Positions 38,023 through 52,500 of a stretch of DNA of 64,000 nt are shown in pieces. Under the pieces are notes generated by a model that saw only the letters and a program-made list of their open reading frames with translations, was not told where the DNA came from and did no database searches. The translations under genes were made by a program, and so were the position numbers. Each line of letters starts with the position of its first letter. Position 1 is the first letter of the stretch. The stretch covers positions 23,331,499-23,395,498 of the forward strand of contig NC_092565.1 of the NCBI RefSeq assembly GCF_037975245.1. The letters run 5' to 3'. The stretch comes from Apostichopus japonicus. Taxonomy: Eukaryota > Echinodermata > Holothuroidea > Aspidochirotida > Stichopodidae.

Positions 38023-38331
38023 TGAAAATATACCAAAACAATCACTCTCTTAGGTCATTTTAGGTATTCTGTTTTTTTTTTCACGACAATGGTTAACCTT
38101 TCGAGAGGATATACTATAATTGTGGTATATCTGGCCACCATATTGCAATTCCTTTACAAATCAAAACTTTACTACTTCATCGGAGAAATTAGCCATGTGC
38201 AATTTGTTATTTCACGCTTCGAAAAGCAACTGGAGGGATTAACCGAAAGCTGCGGCTGGCTGTTTCAATGTTTAATTAGGGGTTTTGATTCTCTGGAAAG
38301 AGTAAAATCTCTAATTATGTGTGTACAAATA

Positions 38332-38727
38332 CAGTGGCGGAGCTAGGGGTATTGGTCAGAGGGGGCGAGAATTGTCTATAGGGGCGCTTTTGACACTATC
38401 TAAGCGGAGCGCCACCACAGGTTGGCGCGGAGCGTACAGAATTTTTTTGAGTAAAGATACTCCCTAGATCGCCGAAAATGACCCTTTCCGGGCCTTGCTA
38501 GTTTGCAGATAAACGAAGAATAAATAGCCGTTAGAGCATTTTGTCAGAAAATTACAGCAAGAAAATGTGACAAATGTCAATATTTTTATGAGGAGCGCAA
38601 TAAAAAAGTCAATAATCGCGAATAAGTAAAAAGTCGTAAAAAGCTGAAAAGGGCGCCAGCAATACATTTGAGTCCGTCGGGGGGCATTCGCCCCCCCCCC
38701 CCTGACTATATGGACGCTCCGCCACTG
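38332..38727. mobile_element. hAT-type MITE, 396 bp, perfect target duplication
   Basis: Perfect 12-bp TIRs: 'cagtggcggagc' at the left and its reverse complement 'gctccgccactg' at the right. A perfect 8-bp target duplication TACAAATA lies at 38324-38331 and 38728-38735. The length and lack of transposase make it a non-autonomous hAT element. The subterminal block at 38394-38437 matches 34135-34169 of the hAT relic in inverted orientation. The intact duplication suggests a fairly recent insertion. Confidence 0.93.
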
Positions 38728-38735
38728 TACAAATA

Positions 38736-40528
38736 TTGAAAATCTGAACATGGAGTTATAGCTGCTGTTGAATCAATAAAAATCAATAAATATATAATTA
38801 TAAATAAAATTCACATAAACTTTATATAAAATAAAACTTTTTGTTTACTATTGAGAACAAATAGCTTTAGTCCCAAATTTTGGAAGTTTTTAAAATTATT
38901 TTTATTCTTTATTATATAAAATAGACACAAAACGTTGTTTGCATTATATTCTGTACTAGAATCTCTCCTTTATGCCAGATTGGGTGAAACATGAAGAAAG
39001 TTTGAGGCTTGATTTACACACTTGCCAATGTAATTGAATTGCTCTGCTGTTCCACCCCCCCCCCCCCCGGGCTCTGCCCGGCCCTTCTCTTCCGCCCCCA
39101 CCTTTTGATAGCTTATTATACCTACCCCATTGCCGCTGGCGCTTAGTGTTCTTTTGACTTCAAAGAGGGCAAGGTTCGAGAAATCTGGGTCTCATATCCC
39201 AACCCCCCCCCCCCCACTTCAAAATGTACTCCGCCTTCAGTGTGACTTACTTTTTCTTGTATAAGGATTAATTATTGAATTTTAAAGGCAAAATGTACTG
39301 CTCAATTGTCATGATGATATCATTCACTCTGCATTCCGAACCATCACCAAATTTCCAAAAAAATAATGTCTTGGCCAACAAAAGTCCATGAGGATGTTGC
39401 TATGACCTAAGATACAGAGAATGTGTAACAATTTTGTCCAGCTATAAACTTCAGCCACTATATAGAATATCCAGAAGTTTTGGCTTATCCGACTCGAGTC
39501 GAACTTACGCAAATCTGTTCGTCAGCTAAGATATTTGCACCTGCAAAGCGCAGTGCTGCTGAAATTGTATGCTTCCTTCAAACCGGTTGAAGGTGCCTTG
39601 CTTTGTACCAAAGTACTAATACAACAACAGACAGGATATGCGTAAAGGTTACACAGGCTAGTACTAGTATACAGTATCAATTGTTTCATATACCATACCA
39701 ATTACGATGACACAAAACAAGACTACACTGATATTTTTTGCTCAGATAGTATCAAATCCCCTCATATAATTTGAAGTCTGATGCCCAACGTTATTCGGCC
39801 TTCCATTGAGTCGAAGAGTAAGAAAGGGTGATCATCTCGTTCGGGAACTTACTTAAACCCAACGTTAATTAGGCCTATACTTATGCCTACCTCAGTCTGG
39901 GTAGGCCTAGTGCTAATTAGTATGACCCTAAGTCACCCTAGTCTAACTTACTAATAATACTAGATCTAGCTTAGGCTTGAATTAAGCCGAGCACTTAACG
40001 CAGTTCTTTGGCCCAGGCGGAACTTGTAACATTAGGCATTTCAAAGCTAGATAGTATATTTGAATGTATGCGTAAAGATGTGAAAACTTTTCCTTGCTTC
40101 AACTTCTAAGTTCTAGTTCTTCTGTAGAACTGTTATAATTGAAAACCTTTAGAAGTGTAACTGTAAATCTATCTCATCCTGGTTGAAGGATAAAACGAAG
40201 TCATATAGCAGATGAAAATGTAGTCATCACCTTTGACTCTTAAAAGGGCTTTTGTTCACATTGCTATATACAGTGTCATTAGAGATCGACAAAATTAGAG
40301 CTTGTAAAATTAATGATTGTATACAAACTGTAGAAGATTCTGACTAATGGCCATGCACCTAAATCTTAAAATAAAAACTTGTTATTAAAATAATTTCAAT
40401 ATCACATGTAAACCCATAAATTGCAGAACCACTTGTGATCGAATTGGAATCAACTTTTTGATTAAAAATTACAACAAAGAAAAAAGAGAATGACTTGTAA
40501 TACAATTTTTGTCCTTCAAATCCTACAG
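38736..40528. other. Upstream region of ZDHHC16
   Basis: Contains C-runs at about 39053-39068 and 39204-39217. The acceptor at 40527-40528 implies at least one non-coding 5' exon somewhere here, which I cannot place. No other gene is seen. Confidence 0.45.
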
Positions 40529-40534
40529 GTTAAA

Positions 40535-43500
40535 ATGAAACTGGCAAGACTGAATTCATCGGTGCTCCGGAGCCTCCTCGAACATTGCCGAATGGCTTCC
40601 TTTGCTTTGAGGTCTATAACTTACAATTCCTTCACAAATAAATCTGCTATGGTAGATGTTGCAGTAGAGCCTCTGTTATGGATGGTGGAAAAAATAACCA
40701 AATACCTCGGACCAGTGAGTGAATTTACATATTGCATCACCTCGTAGCAGCATGTACTAAGATATAATGTTGCAATGACTTAAGATAAAAATGTTGTTCT
40801 TATATTTTCTTTTGAAAGCATTTCCATTTTAGTAAGCAATGCTTTCAAATGGCTTCAAATTATTATGATTATTATTATTAATTACCCCGTTATTTATAAA
40901 GCGCATAATCCTAAAGTTCTATGCCCTTTACTTAACCCTGGTCATTGGTAACTTGTCACACCTACACACCAAAGTGTGCACAATTCAAACAATCTCTCCT
41001 GGGGCACCACAGTGCACTACAGCCATGTGTCCCCTGGGGGACTTCCCATACTGTAGGGTGCAGCCACAAACCGGCGCACGCAACTATATTTACAAGTCAC
41101 CTGGTAAGTCCCCATTTATACACCTGGGTGAAGAGAGGCAATGGAGATAAAGTGCCTTGCCCAAGGACACAACACAATGATCTGGCCAGGCTCGAACCAG
41201 TAATCCTTAGATCACAAGTCCACCACAAATACAACTATAATTGATCTTGGGATCTGTACAATAAACTGTCTACTTTAAATTTGTAGAAAAGTGAATAAGA
41301 ATTCTTTCTATTAAAGTCTTGGATATTTCTAATATTGAAAACTTTTTGGGCAAAGGAGAAAGACCTTTTTATTGACTAGGCAAAGATATCCTATATTGTA
41401 TCATGGTTTATCTGAAATTGTTCTTTGAAGTGTTAAATTTCTCAGTTTGCTGTTCTAACATTAGTTCTCACCCATCAACACAGGTCTTCTTGTTAATCTC
41501 AGCCTCTTTTTTTTCCTTTCCAAAGAAAGATTCTTAATAAGTTTATAGCTAATTTTTGTTAAAACTCAATTTTTTGATGGGTTTCATATCCTTGTAGAGA
41601 ACAGTAAATGTCTAAGGCTTCCCTAGGAATTAATGTTTAAATGATTTTACTACTGTACCTGAGATAAACACCATTTGGTGTTTTGTTTCATTTTCAGATT
41701 ATGGTCGTTATGGTGATTATTCTCTGTTCGTTGATCCTGGTCATTCTGTACGTATTCGGTGCTCCTTTCGTTCTCAGTGAGCAAGGATGGTTTCCTTTCA
41801 TATTTCATATCGTCTTTGGTCATTGGCTGTTTCTCAACACACTGTTCAATTACTACAAAGGGGTTACAACGCCACCTGGATACCCACCAGCTGTGAGTAG
41901 CCAAATCATTCATCGTTCATGATTCAAAATTTACTGATACAGGGAATATATGAGTGTGCTTATTTTGCATTGCAAATTTGAGTCATTTTTTCAAGTTTTT
42001 TTCAATTTAACATTCAAAATAGTAAATCTTTGCATTTGAACAGTAACTTTAGCCATTCTGAAAGGCATTTTTAAATCATTCATGAGAAATGATTAATACC
42101 CAGCTATAGGATTCCCTATGGTACAAATATATGATATAAAATGCCTTACCCATGGATATTTTGCACAATATTATTTTTCTCTTTCATCAAAATAATGAAG
42201 GATATAACTTTCTAGGATATGGTCAGTTGGCTGTAGAGTATAGAAACTTTCAACTTGTTCAATTCTATGATAAGAGTTTCTCTCTTGACCCTTTGAAGAT
42301 AGCAAAACTGGACATTTGTCAGGCCTCCAATTGTCAACTTTACTTTTTATGCAGTATTACAATAGTGTATAAGAAGAAATTCTGTGCTGAATAAAGTTGT
42401 ACGTTTTAAGCTACCATACTGTAGCTTCTGTTAGTTATATGCACTGATTGCGATCATTGAGGACTGCCATGTTGTTTTATGCATCAATATCACCTTTTTA
42501 TGAAAATGGTACAGTACTTTGGTTCCTTTGTATCTATTCTTTACACGCATTATATTACATTTTTCATTTATAATCTTTGCCCTTTGACATTAATTTTTTT
42601 TTTTGTGCTAAAAATTTATTTTATTTTATTTGAAAGACTTCATTGCCAAGATACCAGTCTTCATAAGTAATAACTGTTTATACATTACTATATATAGTTG
42701 CACTTTTGTTGCAGGTCTTTATTACATGGAAGCATGCCTAGGGTTGATTTGGAATAAATGTTTGAGGTTGCTTTTTTGGGTAAAAGCAACCTGGAACTAA
42801 GATAATTATCTGAATTACAAAATTAGGTCGTCCAGTGTGCTTGATGGTTATATGCCAAAGGGTTTGGATTCTTTGGAATTTGTTGTTTGTACACTGTGCA
42901 ATTGTTGTCCTCTGGTTTACTCTAATAAGTTGTTGTGTAACATGCTATTAAAGGTCATTACACCCTCTCCCTCCTCTTCCACACCATCATTCCAAACGTG
43001 GTACATGCTTAAACTGCAAACAAATTTCAAAAAGTAATTGTTCTGGACATTTTTACCCAAACTATTCCTACACATTTGAGGTATGAGATTGAGGTAAGTT
43101 AAATATATCAGTGAATAGAATTATTGGATATATATTATTTAGAGGCAAGACTTTTTATCTTAAGGATGACCCGTTGAGTGATCAGACTACCTGTAAATAT
43201 TATCCCTGTGCGTTACCATGGTAATATGTATTAATTAACATATGCAGTATCATACTTGTTTGTGGATGATCACTTACAGACACTCAATGGTAGATGGTCT
43301 GTTTGCTTCAAGGTATTTTGGTTACAAGTACTTTTTTCCATTTGTCAACCTCTTGGGTGATCAGACTACCTGTAAATATTATCCCAGTGCGTTACCATGG
43401 TAATATTTCTTAATTAACGTATGCAGTATAATATTTGTTTGTGCATGATCACTTACAGACACCAGGTGGTAGATGTTCTGTTTGCTTCAAGGTATTTTTG

Positions 43501-46500
43501 TTTTACTCTTACCAAGAAAACATTTCATCATCATTAATCAGTTTTGTTTCCCATCATCATTATCACAACTAATTATATGACTCTCTTTCAGATATTATTA
43601 CCACAATATTTCCTTTTGCTAAGCTATTAACGGAATGAAATTGCACGATCTTACTAATATATTGGTAGGTACCACTAAGTTAGTTGAAACATCTATTTGT
43701 GGTCATTGGTATTGATCACCCGAATAGGTTTCAGGATTCAAGCTGGAGAAGCACAAACATTCAGGGGAGAAGTGGGATATATCGGAAGGGAAAATCACAC
43801 AAAGAAGTTTATTTGCTTTCTTTTATTAATTTTTGTTACTTTTGTATAATTAGTTTTTCAACAAAGAGGTACTTTTTAAATAACAAAAGGACACATCTTA
43901 ATTATAAAAAGGAGAAAAAGGTTACATTGTAATTATCCAAAGGAGCACTCTTGACCTTTTTTTCAAAAGACTGGGAGGGTACATGCCCCTATTCACACCT
44001 AGAGTGCCCCCCCCCCCCATGTTAGATATATACCTATATATATATATATAGGTTGGTTACGTTTGCTGTATGGTTACAGTACATCGTTCATTCATGATTT
44101 AAAATGCTTTGTTAACTTGGATGGCCCTTCATGGGGTAACACCTTAATATTTTTGTGATCTCATCTCCCCTTACAAGCCAACTCGTTCTCTCCGCTCTCA
44201 GCATGCTAATCTCCTTATTGAGCCTCGCTTCAAGTTCAATGGATACGGTGGTCGTGCATTTTCTAGAATTGTCCCTCGTTTATGGAATTCCATGCCACAT
44301 GTACTCAGACATTGCCACTCACTGAACTGTTTTAAGAAACAGCTCTAATGAAACCTTTCTCCTTCAAGTCGCTTTTGAAGTGTTCCACGATATCAGCGCT
44401 TTATAAATACTGATTGATGATGATTTCGATAAGGTCATGTCGTGTGGTTCTTCACTACAGTGTACAACATTGTACAGATAGTTTATCATCTTGCATATTA
44501 ACCGTCATTAACTTTGAATTTCTTGGTTTGGTGAAGTTTAATATCACCTGTCGCCTGTTATGATTTGTTTTTTCTTTTGCTGTGAGCCTATTCCTAACAG
44601 GTGCAAATTGCTTAAAAGTCATTCACTTAAAATAATTTTGACTTCTAAGTCTTCTTTCTCTGCAATAGGAAAGAATTTTTCATTTTCAGCATACCATGTT
44701 TTTGTTTTATCGTTCAGGTTAAGTTAACACAGTTTGGGTGGAGATTAGCTTTAATATTATATAAAGTCAAGGTTTAGAAACATTTATAAATTAACTTGGA
44801 CTTGACACCCCCCACCCCCCCCCCCCTTAAAAAGAAATAGCCAGTAGGGATTTGCACCTACTAACAGTTGAATAGCTAAATTTAGGCTGAGTGCAAGGTT
44901 TGTAGTATAAACCCTGGATCTGCTAAGAATCCTCTTCTAGGTGCTTCTATAAATGCAACCGTTCTAATTTCTGCATTGGAATAGCAGTTGCAGAATTAGC
45001 CTGTAGTAACATTGTTGTAGGCAAACAGCTCTATACTTCAGTGGAAGTAGTTCCCCTGCCACTGGTGTATATAATGTATGAAGCCATTTTAAGTTTTTCA
45101 TTAACAGTTCACATCTTTACATGGCGTTACTTTAAAGATACAGTTTGTTTTTGCTGGGAGATGTAGTTAGTCTGTTAGAGTTAGATCATGTTCAAAAAAT
45201 TCATTTAGGTGGCTGCATGACTAGTATTAAGCTTTTAGTTAGCTTAGAAGATGTTAGGAAGCAATTTGGTCTCTTCAAATTCATTGCCTGTAAGCTAAGA
45301 TGAGGACCAGTTTGTATCAAACTGCCTGTCTTTTGTTAGCACTGAAAGAATACGTCTGGAGGCCCCAATAAGATGAAAGGTCCTTAACCTTGGGGGTAGT
45401 GATGGGGGTGTTTCAAAATGTGTTTGTATGGCCTACTCTTGGATGAGATGTGCTTGAACAAATATAAACAACGTCAGTGTAAATTTATGGACTTCTAAAG
45501 CTCCTACTTGAACGGCTGAGAGGCCATGGTCTGCCCATACACCAGTCACAACATTAGCTTTCCCTCTTGTGTTAGAAAATATCCCCAACGACCATATAAC
45601 AAGTAAATAGTGTTACAGTGAAAGATCATTTTGTGAAGACAGTATTGTGATCCCCTTGGTGTATGTCTAGCCTAAAATTGAATCTCTATCAGATAATTCA
45701 ACCAATGCATTGGAATTTACAGTTGCTAGGGCCATCTTTCTCTTTCAAAGCCATGAACCAAGTATAAATCAATGGGCTTAACAATCATATAAACAGTTAC
45801 CAAGTATTGGGCTATGTTTTAGAATGATGCATTTAATTTTGGACTTTCCATGGTTAAAAATAATCACACCAAATCAACCTTGTTTTGTCTTCCTTACAGG
45901 TACTTTCCGATACTAGTGTTGCGACGATATGCAAGAAATGCATCGCTCCTAAGCCACCAAGAACTCACCACTGTAGCTTGTGCAATAAATGTGTCCTGAA
46001 AATGGATCACCATTGTCGTATCCTTTTAGTTTATATACCATCTGTTGAATAGACAGTGGCTCTTTGTGAGGTTTTCATTATTGTGAATGTGTTGGCCTAC
46101 AGTGAACACTCCAAAGCCTACCACCCCCAAAGCCTACCACCCCCAAAGCCTACCACTCCCAAAGCCTACAACCCCCAAAGCCTACCACCCCCAAAGCCTA
46201 CCACCCCCAAAGCCTACCACCCCCAAAACCTACCACCCCCAAAGCCTACCACCCCCAAAGCCTACCACCCCAAACCTACCACCCCCAAAGCCTACGACCC
46301 CCAAAGCCTACCACCCCCAAAGCCTACCACCCCCAAAGCCTACCACCCCCAAAGCCTACCACTCCCAAAGCCTACAACCCCCAAAGCCTACCACCCCCAA
46401 AGCCTACCACCCCCAAAGCCTACCACCCCCAAAACCTACCACCCCCAAAGCCTACCACCCCCAAAGCCTACCACCCCAAACCTACCACCCCCAAAGCCTA

Positions 46501-49500
46501 CGACCCCCAAAGCCTACCACCCCCAAAGCCTACCACCCCCAAAGCCTACCACCCTCAAAGCCTACCACCCCCAAACCCTACCACTCTCAAAGCCTACCAC
46601 CCCCAAAGCCTACCACCCCCAAAGCCTACCACACCCAAAGCCTACCACTCCCAAACCTACCACCTCAGTGTTTTCATCTAGATGATGTTGTTCATCCAAT
46701 CCCAATTCTCTGGATTATTTCTTCTCTGCTAAGATAAGGTATTGTTATTGGTCAATTGATCTGATTACTTTAGCCTGTCATGTTATACAATGAAAGTTAG
46801 GCCAGCCATACTATAGAAACATCTGTAGAAACAGTAGTAATAGTATGTTAGAGATAACTCTATACTTTGTGCTAATGTATTTGTAATTGCAGGGTTTTCT
46901 TTTGTCTGGATATTCCATGGCTGACTTTTTCTAACTTACAAGAGTATTCAGGTGGATTCACATACAGTATTTAATAGAAATTTGCGGATATTTAGGTAGT
47001 TTCCGACAAAGTTGTAATAATTAGCGGGCAAAAACTTTCTTGACAATGATTGACTATTTTACTCTGACTTATGGAATATATGGTGCATGTGTGCTAGAGT
47101 GAGCCATTTATATTTAAAATCTGGTAATATTTCCACAAAGTTACCAGGCACTATTCAAAATCATATTTTCCTACTAAACAGAAGGGGAACCACGACTGAG
47201 ACCACACCCGTAGGCTCTATGTATTGCTTTGTGGAGATATAACCTATCTAACACCCGTAGGCTCTATGTATTGCTTTGTGGAGATATTACCTATCTAACA
47301 CCCGTAGGCTCAATGTATTGCTTTGTGGAGATACAACCTAACACCCGTAGGCTCTATGTATTGCTTTGTGGAGATATTACCTATCTAACACCCGTAGGCT
47401 CAATGTATTGCTTTGTGGAGATATTACCTATCTTACACCTGTAGGCTGTATCTATTGCTTTGTTGAGATATTACCTATCTAACACCCGTAGGCTCTTTGT
47501 ATTGCTTTGTGGAGATATTACCTATCTAACACCTGTAGTCTCTTTGTATTGCTTTGTGGAGATATTACCTATCTAACACCTGTAGGCTCTATGTATTGCT
47601 TTGTGGAGATATTACCTATCTAACACCCGTAGGCTCTATGTATTGCTTTGTGGAGATATTACCTATCTAACACCCGTAGGCTTTATGTATTGCTTTGTGG
47701 AGATATTACCTATCGAACACAACCAGCTCTGTTAATAAAGGTTTTGTTGCTTTCACCTGATAAACAACAATCACAGAATATTTGGGGCACAATCGCATCC
47801 ACACATGTGTGTGATTTCCAGACTCTTGTGATGCTAGCACTGTTACCGTTTGCACTTTCTAAAGTATATTTGTTATATGAACTAAGTTGAGTATCTTAGA
47901 CACCCATCTGAAGGATATTCTAGGTATTTCTATGTTTTTTCTACATCAAACTATTCTGGGTTCTAATCTCATTTGAATTATCTCCTTAATCCTACTTCTT
48001 ACAGCCTGGCTGAACAACTGTGTCGGTCATTTCAACCACCGTTACTTCATATCTTTCTGTATATATATGACTCTTGGTACAGCGTACATTAGCATTTTTA
48101 TCTGGCCTCTTTTTGCCCGAGAATTTTTTGATGCCAAGGTAGGTTGTTCAATTTAGAAACATGTATCTACTGTCTTTCAATGTTCTGGTTAAAATGAATT
48201 ATTTAGTTACTAATTCTATAAACTTTCTTACTTCAGAAACAACAAGTGCACACAGTGTATTGTATCATTGAAAAGAACCTGTAACAAATGTAATTATACT
48301 AATAATAATAATTTTTTTTTTAAATTTCCAATTTCCCCAAAGGGTAACATATTTCGCATACCCCTTTCAAAGAACATTATCTTTCTATAGATGTCTGCAT
48401 ACATTTGATATCATTTCCAATAACTAGTGAAATTTGTCACTTAAGCTCACATTGTGTTTCTCTTGTATGTCTTAACATAAGATTCAGCTTATAATACAAA
48501 TTGACAGTTGAATTTTGCTATGTATCATAAACTGAGAGTGACTGTGTAACAATACAGTCATGTACTCACACCCGTACCACACTTCACATATCAACACGCA
48601 AAATATCTTGCATAGCAGTTTCAGAATGTTATAGCTTGAAATAGATGCAGGCATATAATTGATATCACTTTCATGCCATCGACTTGGGAAATCTTCCTCA
48701 AGTAAACTCATATGAGGTTAGTCTTGTTCAAATGTTGTTGTGCAATATTTCGATTACAATACAAAGTGTAATACATTAGTGTTATAAGAATACTTGTATC
48801 AACAACCATCTCTGATCTGCATCGATAGTCGAATGGTGCAATAATTGGATAACACATGCATAGGCGTAGGCGGCTGGGGGGGGGGGGGCTGCAGCCCCCC
48901 CCAACCAAAAAATTTTGGGAAAATTCGGGCAATATGCTGAGAATTTTTCGGGCACTTACTCAAAGAAAAATAATTTGCAATGTGTTTTTCAATGGTTAAA
49001 CTGATATTATTATGAACATTTTTATTGTACAACTTCCCCAATAATTATAACCAATAGGGATGGGTAATAACACGGACAATGATTGTATGTTATTGGCATG
49101 TGATGTAGTAACCGATTAATGCCTATATGATATGCACATTAACATGTTGGACCCGCACGGAGTGCGCGAAAATTTTGGGTATATTTTTCGGGCAAGCCGT
49201 TACAGCCACCCCAAATCAAATTGGGCTCCTACGCCTATGAACACATGTGATCTTAGCTCACCATAAGCAGTAAAAACTCACCACGGAAGAAGGTATCCTT
49301 ACTACTTAGAAGAATTTTTCATATTGTTATTAATTATTACAACCACTCAGACAAATTAATTGCAAACCTTCCCTCCCAACTGTTTTCTAAACATTTATTG
49401 ATCTCTCGTTTTGTTCCTTTGGTTTTGCAGAAAACATTCAAAAGCCTTCTTCAAGGGTCGCTGCTGTTTTATTTCTTGAAATATAACGTCAAAGAACCTG

Positions 49501-52500
49501 AGTTGGTGAGTTCTCGTTAATATCAAGATTCTATAAAGCAGCTATCTGCTGCTGGCTTAATGAACATTTTACCAATCCTACCAAGTTTGCTCCAAGATTA
49601 CCATTAATGAATTGATTGGTACCTAGCATGTATGTTAAACGGTTATTTTCGATTCCAAACCATTCATTGTAGATACTGTTGCATGCCATGCAGCAGTTTT
49701 AATCACATACAAATGCAAAAGCACTAATCTTAATTTGTTTTAGCGTGTTCTTCCTTTGTGGAAATGAAACATGGCTAGTCCAGCTAGTGACCTGAGCTTA
49801 CGTGGTCATGGCATTTTAGTATCAAATGAGGTCAAATTGACCAAAATCAATGCTAAAAGCTGTCTTACAGCTATGAGGAGTGGGTCCCTGTCTTCACACA
49901 GCCTACTGAGACATTCTATGATGCAAATAGGAGCAATCATCTAGGGTTCAAAAAATACCCAGAAAGGTTGTTCAGGCTGCAATCCCTTTTTCTGTATAAA
50001 GACGTGATTTTGTATAGGTTTGATTTTAATATGGCTATCAGTATCAAGATATGAGAGTTGATAAGTTTGACAAAGTAAAACGTCTGACTATCCATATTTA
50101 TGGAGACACTCTGATACATATAATGTAACACAGCATTCTGTCAACTCTATACTACAAGAATCTTTCTAACACAATGATTGCAACATATTGTGATTTCATT
50201 ATGAAAGAGTAAAACAATGGTCACTGGATCAAAATAAATAATGTGTACAATAATATGGTTTTATTAATTAAAAATAAAACATTTTAGAAAGGTGACTCTG
50301 TTTTTTTCAAAATTTTGTAACTTTCATTACAGATTTTCTTGTCAGTGTTCAGGATATAAAGCAGAATTTATCAGTTTCCATTGAATTAAACTAGATTAAT
50401 TCCTTGCTCAAGCATCTTTACATTCAGTATAAATACAAATAAAATGAATCATTTGAATCAATTTGGCCTGATTCTCTCACATAATAGCAAATTTGTATTT
50501 TCAGGAAGAGAATGTCCCAAGCGGTCACACCCACACCGGTTCATGGACAGACTACGACAGCGTCCAACACAAAGCCGTCACGTTCCTGTTCTTCCTAACG
50601 TTCAGTGTTGTATTGGCTCTAGGAATGTTGACCATGTGGCATGCACGACTGATTAGTAAAGGAGAGACGAGTATAGAGAAGAATATAAATAACAAAGAGA
50701 GAAGACGACTAAAACAGTTAAATGTGGTGAGTCAATGCTAGACTTTTCAGAATATGGAATTTAAAATTCTAATATTTTGTTATTATGGATTTTCTTTGTT
50801 TCACATATATTTGTAAGCACTTTATTAATACACTACCTGATCAAGTTCTCAAGATAGAGCAAGTGATCAACAAAAACGAATCACAAGTAATCAACAAAAA
50901 CGAATCACTAAAATAAATTTTAAATTTTATAAGGTAATTAATTAGTGAAGTAAATGTTGCAATAAAATTTTCAGAAATGGAATTTTTGATATTTGATGAA
51001 TGGTTTCTTGACCATCACCAGATAAAAGCTTGGATTTTGTCTGAGTTCAAGCGTCTGTTATCATATTTTAATCAAAGACAGGTATGGACAGCCTGTTAGC
51101 AAAGAAATGCGACTTAAAAAGTGTAAGGAATCTTCAACAGTTGGGTATTAACATTTAATGCAGTATAATAAGGATTTTGTAGAGGACGAGGCAAGCTATC
51201 TCTAATTAGGGCAGACAGTTAAATAATGACTTTAGGTGCAAAATTGATATTGATATGTTGTAAGTATTGAGAAATCACTCTTTCAACAGATGAGGTTCAT
51301 CCATTAAAGTGACTGGATGATGCAGTCTAGTACACAGATCATTAGGGACAGTTCCTCAGATGCAACACAAACTGCAATGGCAAAACGAGATACTTTGATG
51401 GCCTCAAATGACATGTTTACAAATGGCGTCAACGTCATAATCAACTTAGCCTCAAAGTTCTCATCATTCCAGAGATTTATCAAACTTTAAAGATGAATAT
51501 TTTGAAAATGGGAATAGCTAGTTTGAAACATTGATGGCACTCAAATTTATTTATCTTCTTTTGTGGACTATGACATATCAATACTAAATTGCTATATTCC
51601 TTTCACCTGAGATGACTAATAATCTTGCCAGCAAAACCTAGGTTGCAACTGTTTGACCTACACCAATGTCATTCAGTTTCATGACAAAGAATTGCATATT
51701 ATGATCAGTTTCATTGGTGGAAATTGATTTGCAATGTCAAGAGTTCTTTCCTTTATTCTTATTTTACAGGAATATAAAAACCCTTATGATTTTGGTTTTA
51801 GGCAGAATTGGAGGGACTTACTTGGATTGTCAGAAAAACGGTAAGTCACATCTATAGTAATAATGATAATGATCGTTATCGTCGTAGTTGTTGTCATCAA
51901 TCATAGTAATACTAATGATCATTTTAAATAGTCCAGCACCTTGCCAGTATAAAGCATCAGATATTTATCATTGCTTGAGTAATGACTTGTCTAAAGAAAT
52001 CAAAAGTTGTGTCAGTTTTAGAGAGATATAAGAAATTTCCAAAAAGTGCTTTTGATACATTCGTTTTTAAGTTGTTGTGCAGTCTTAATTTGAAAACATA
52101 AAGGTTCAGTTTATTTCAATGTAGTTATTTACTCTATAAAATATATGTAAATACCTAGTCATTAGTAGGCTCGTATAATGTGACAAAATCAAATCGACAG
52201 TTTTTAAAAATTTCATTGAATGGAAGCGATCAAGAAGTGAAAAAGTAGAAAAGTGAAAACTCTGCACTTAGTTTGTAAGGTATGCCTCGGCAGTCGATAT
52301 TTTAGAACATTTTGAAGGTTTTCATCTTGTTTTTTCATGGTGTAAATGTGATTTAAGACTTTGGATGAGTATTTATCTTTAGATATGAATACTCTAAAGA
52401 CAGCATTATCAGACATTTATGTGTTATTGAAGGGATTCCAGGAATGTTTGCAGAATTCACTCTTCGCCCTTGTTTCTGCAATGGGTGGGACACTCTGTCC

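Noticed and set aside
46056-46737. Long Pro/Lys/Thr-rich reading frames over 200 codons
   Set aside because: They arise from the 16-bp minisatellite, which stays open in every frame, and lie inside ZDHHC16 intron 3.
47229-47890. Frames with repeated GDITYL peptide
   Set aside because: By-product of the 47-bp minisatellite.
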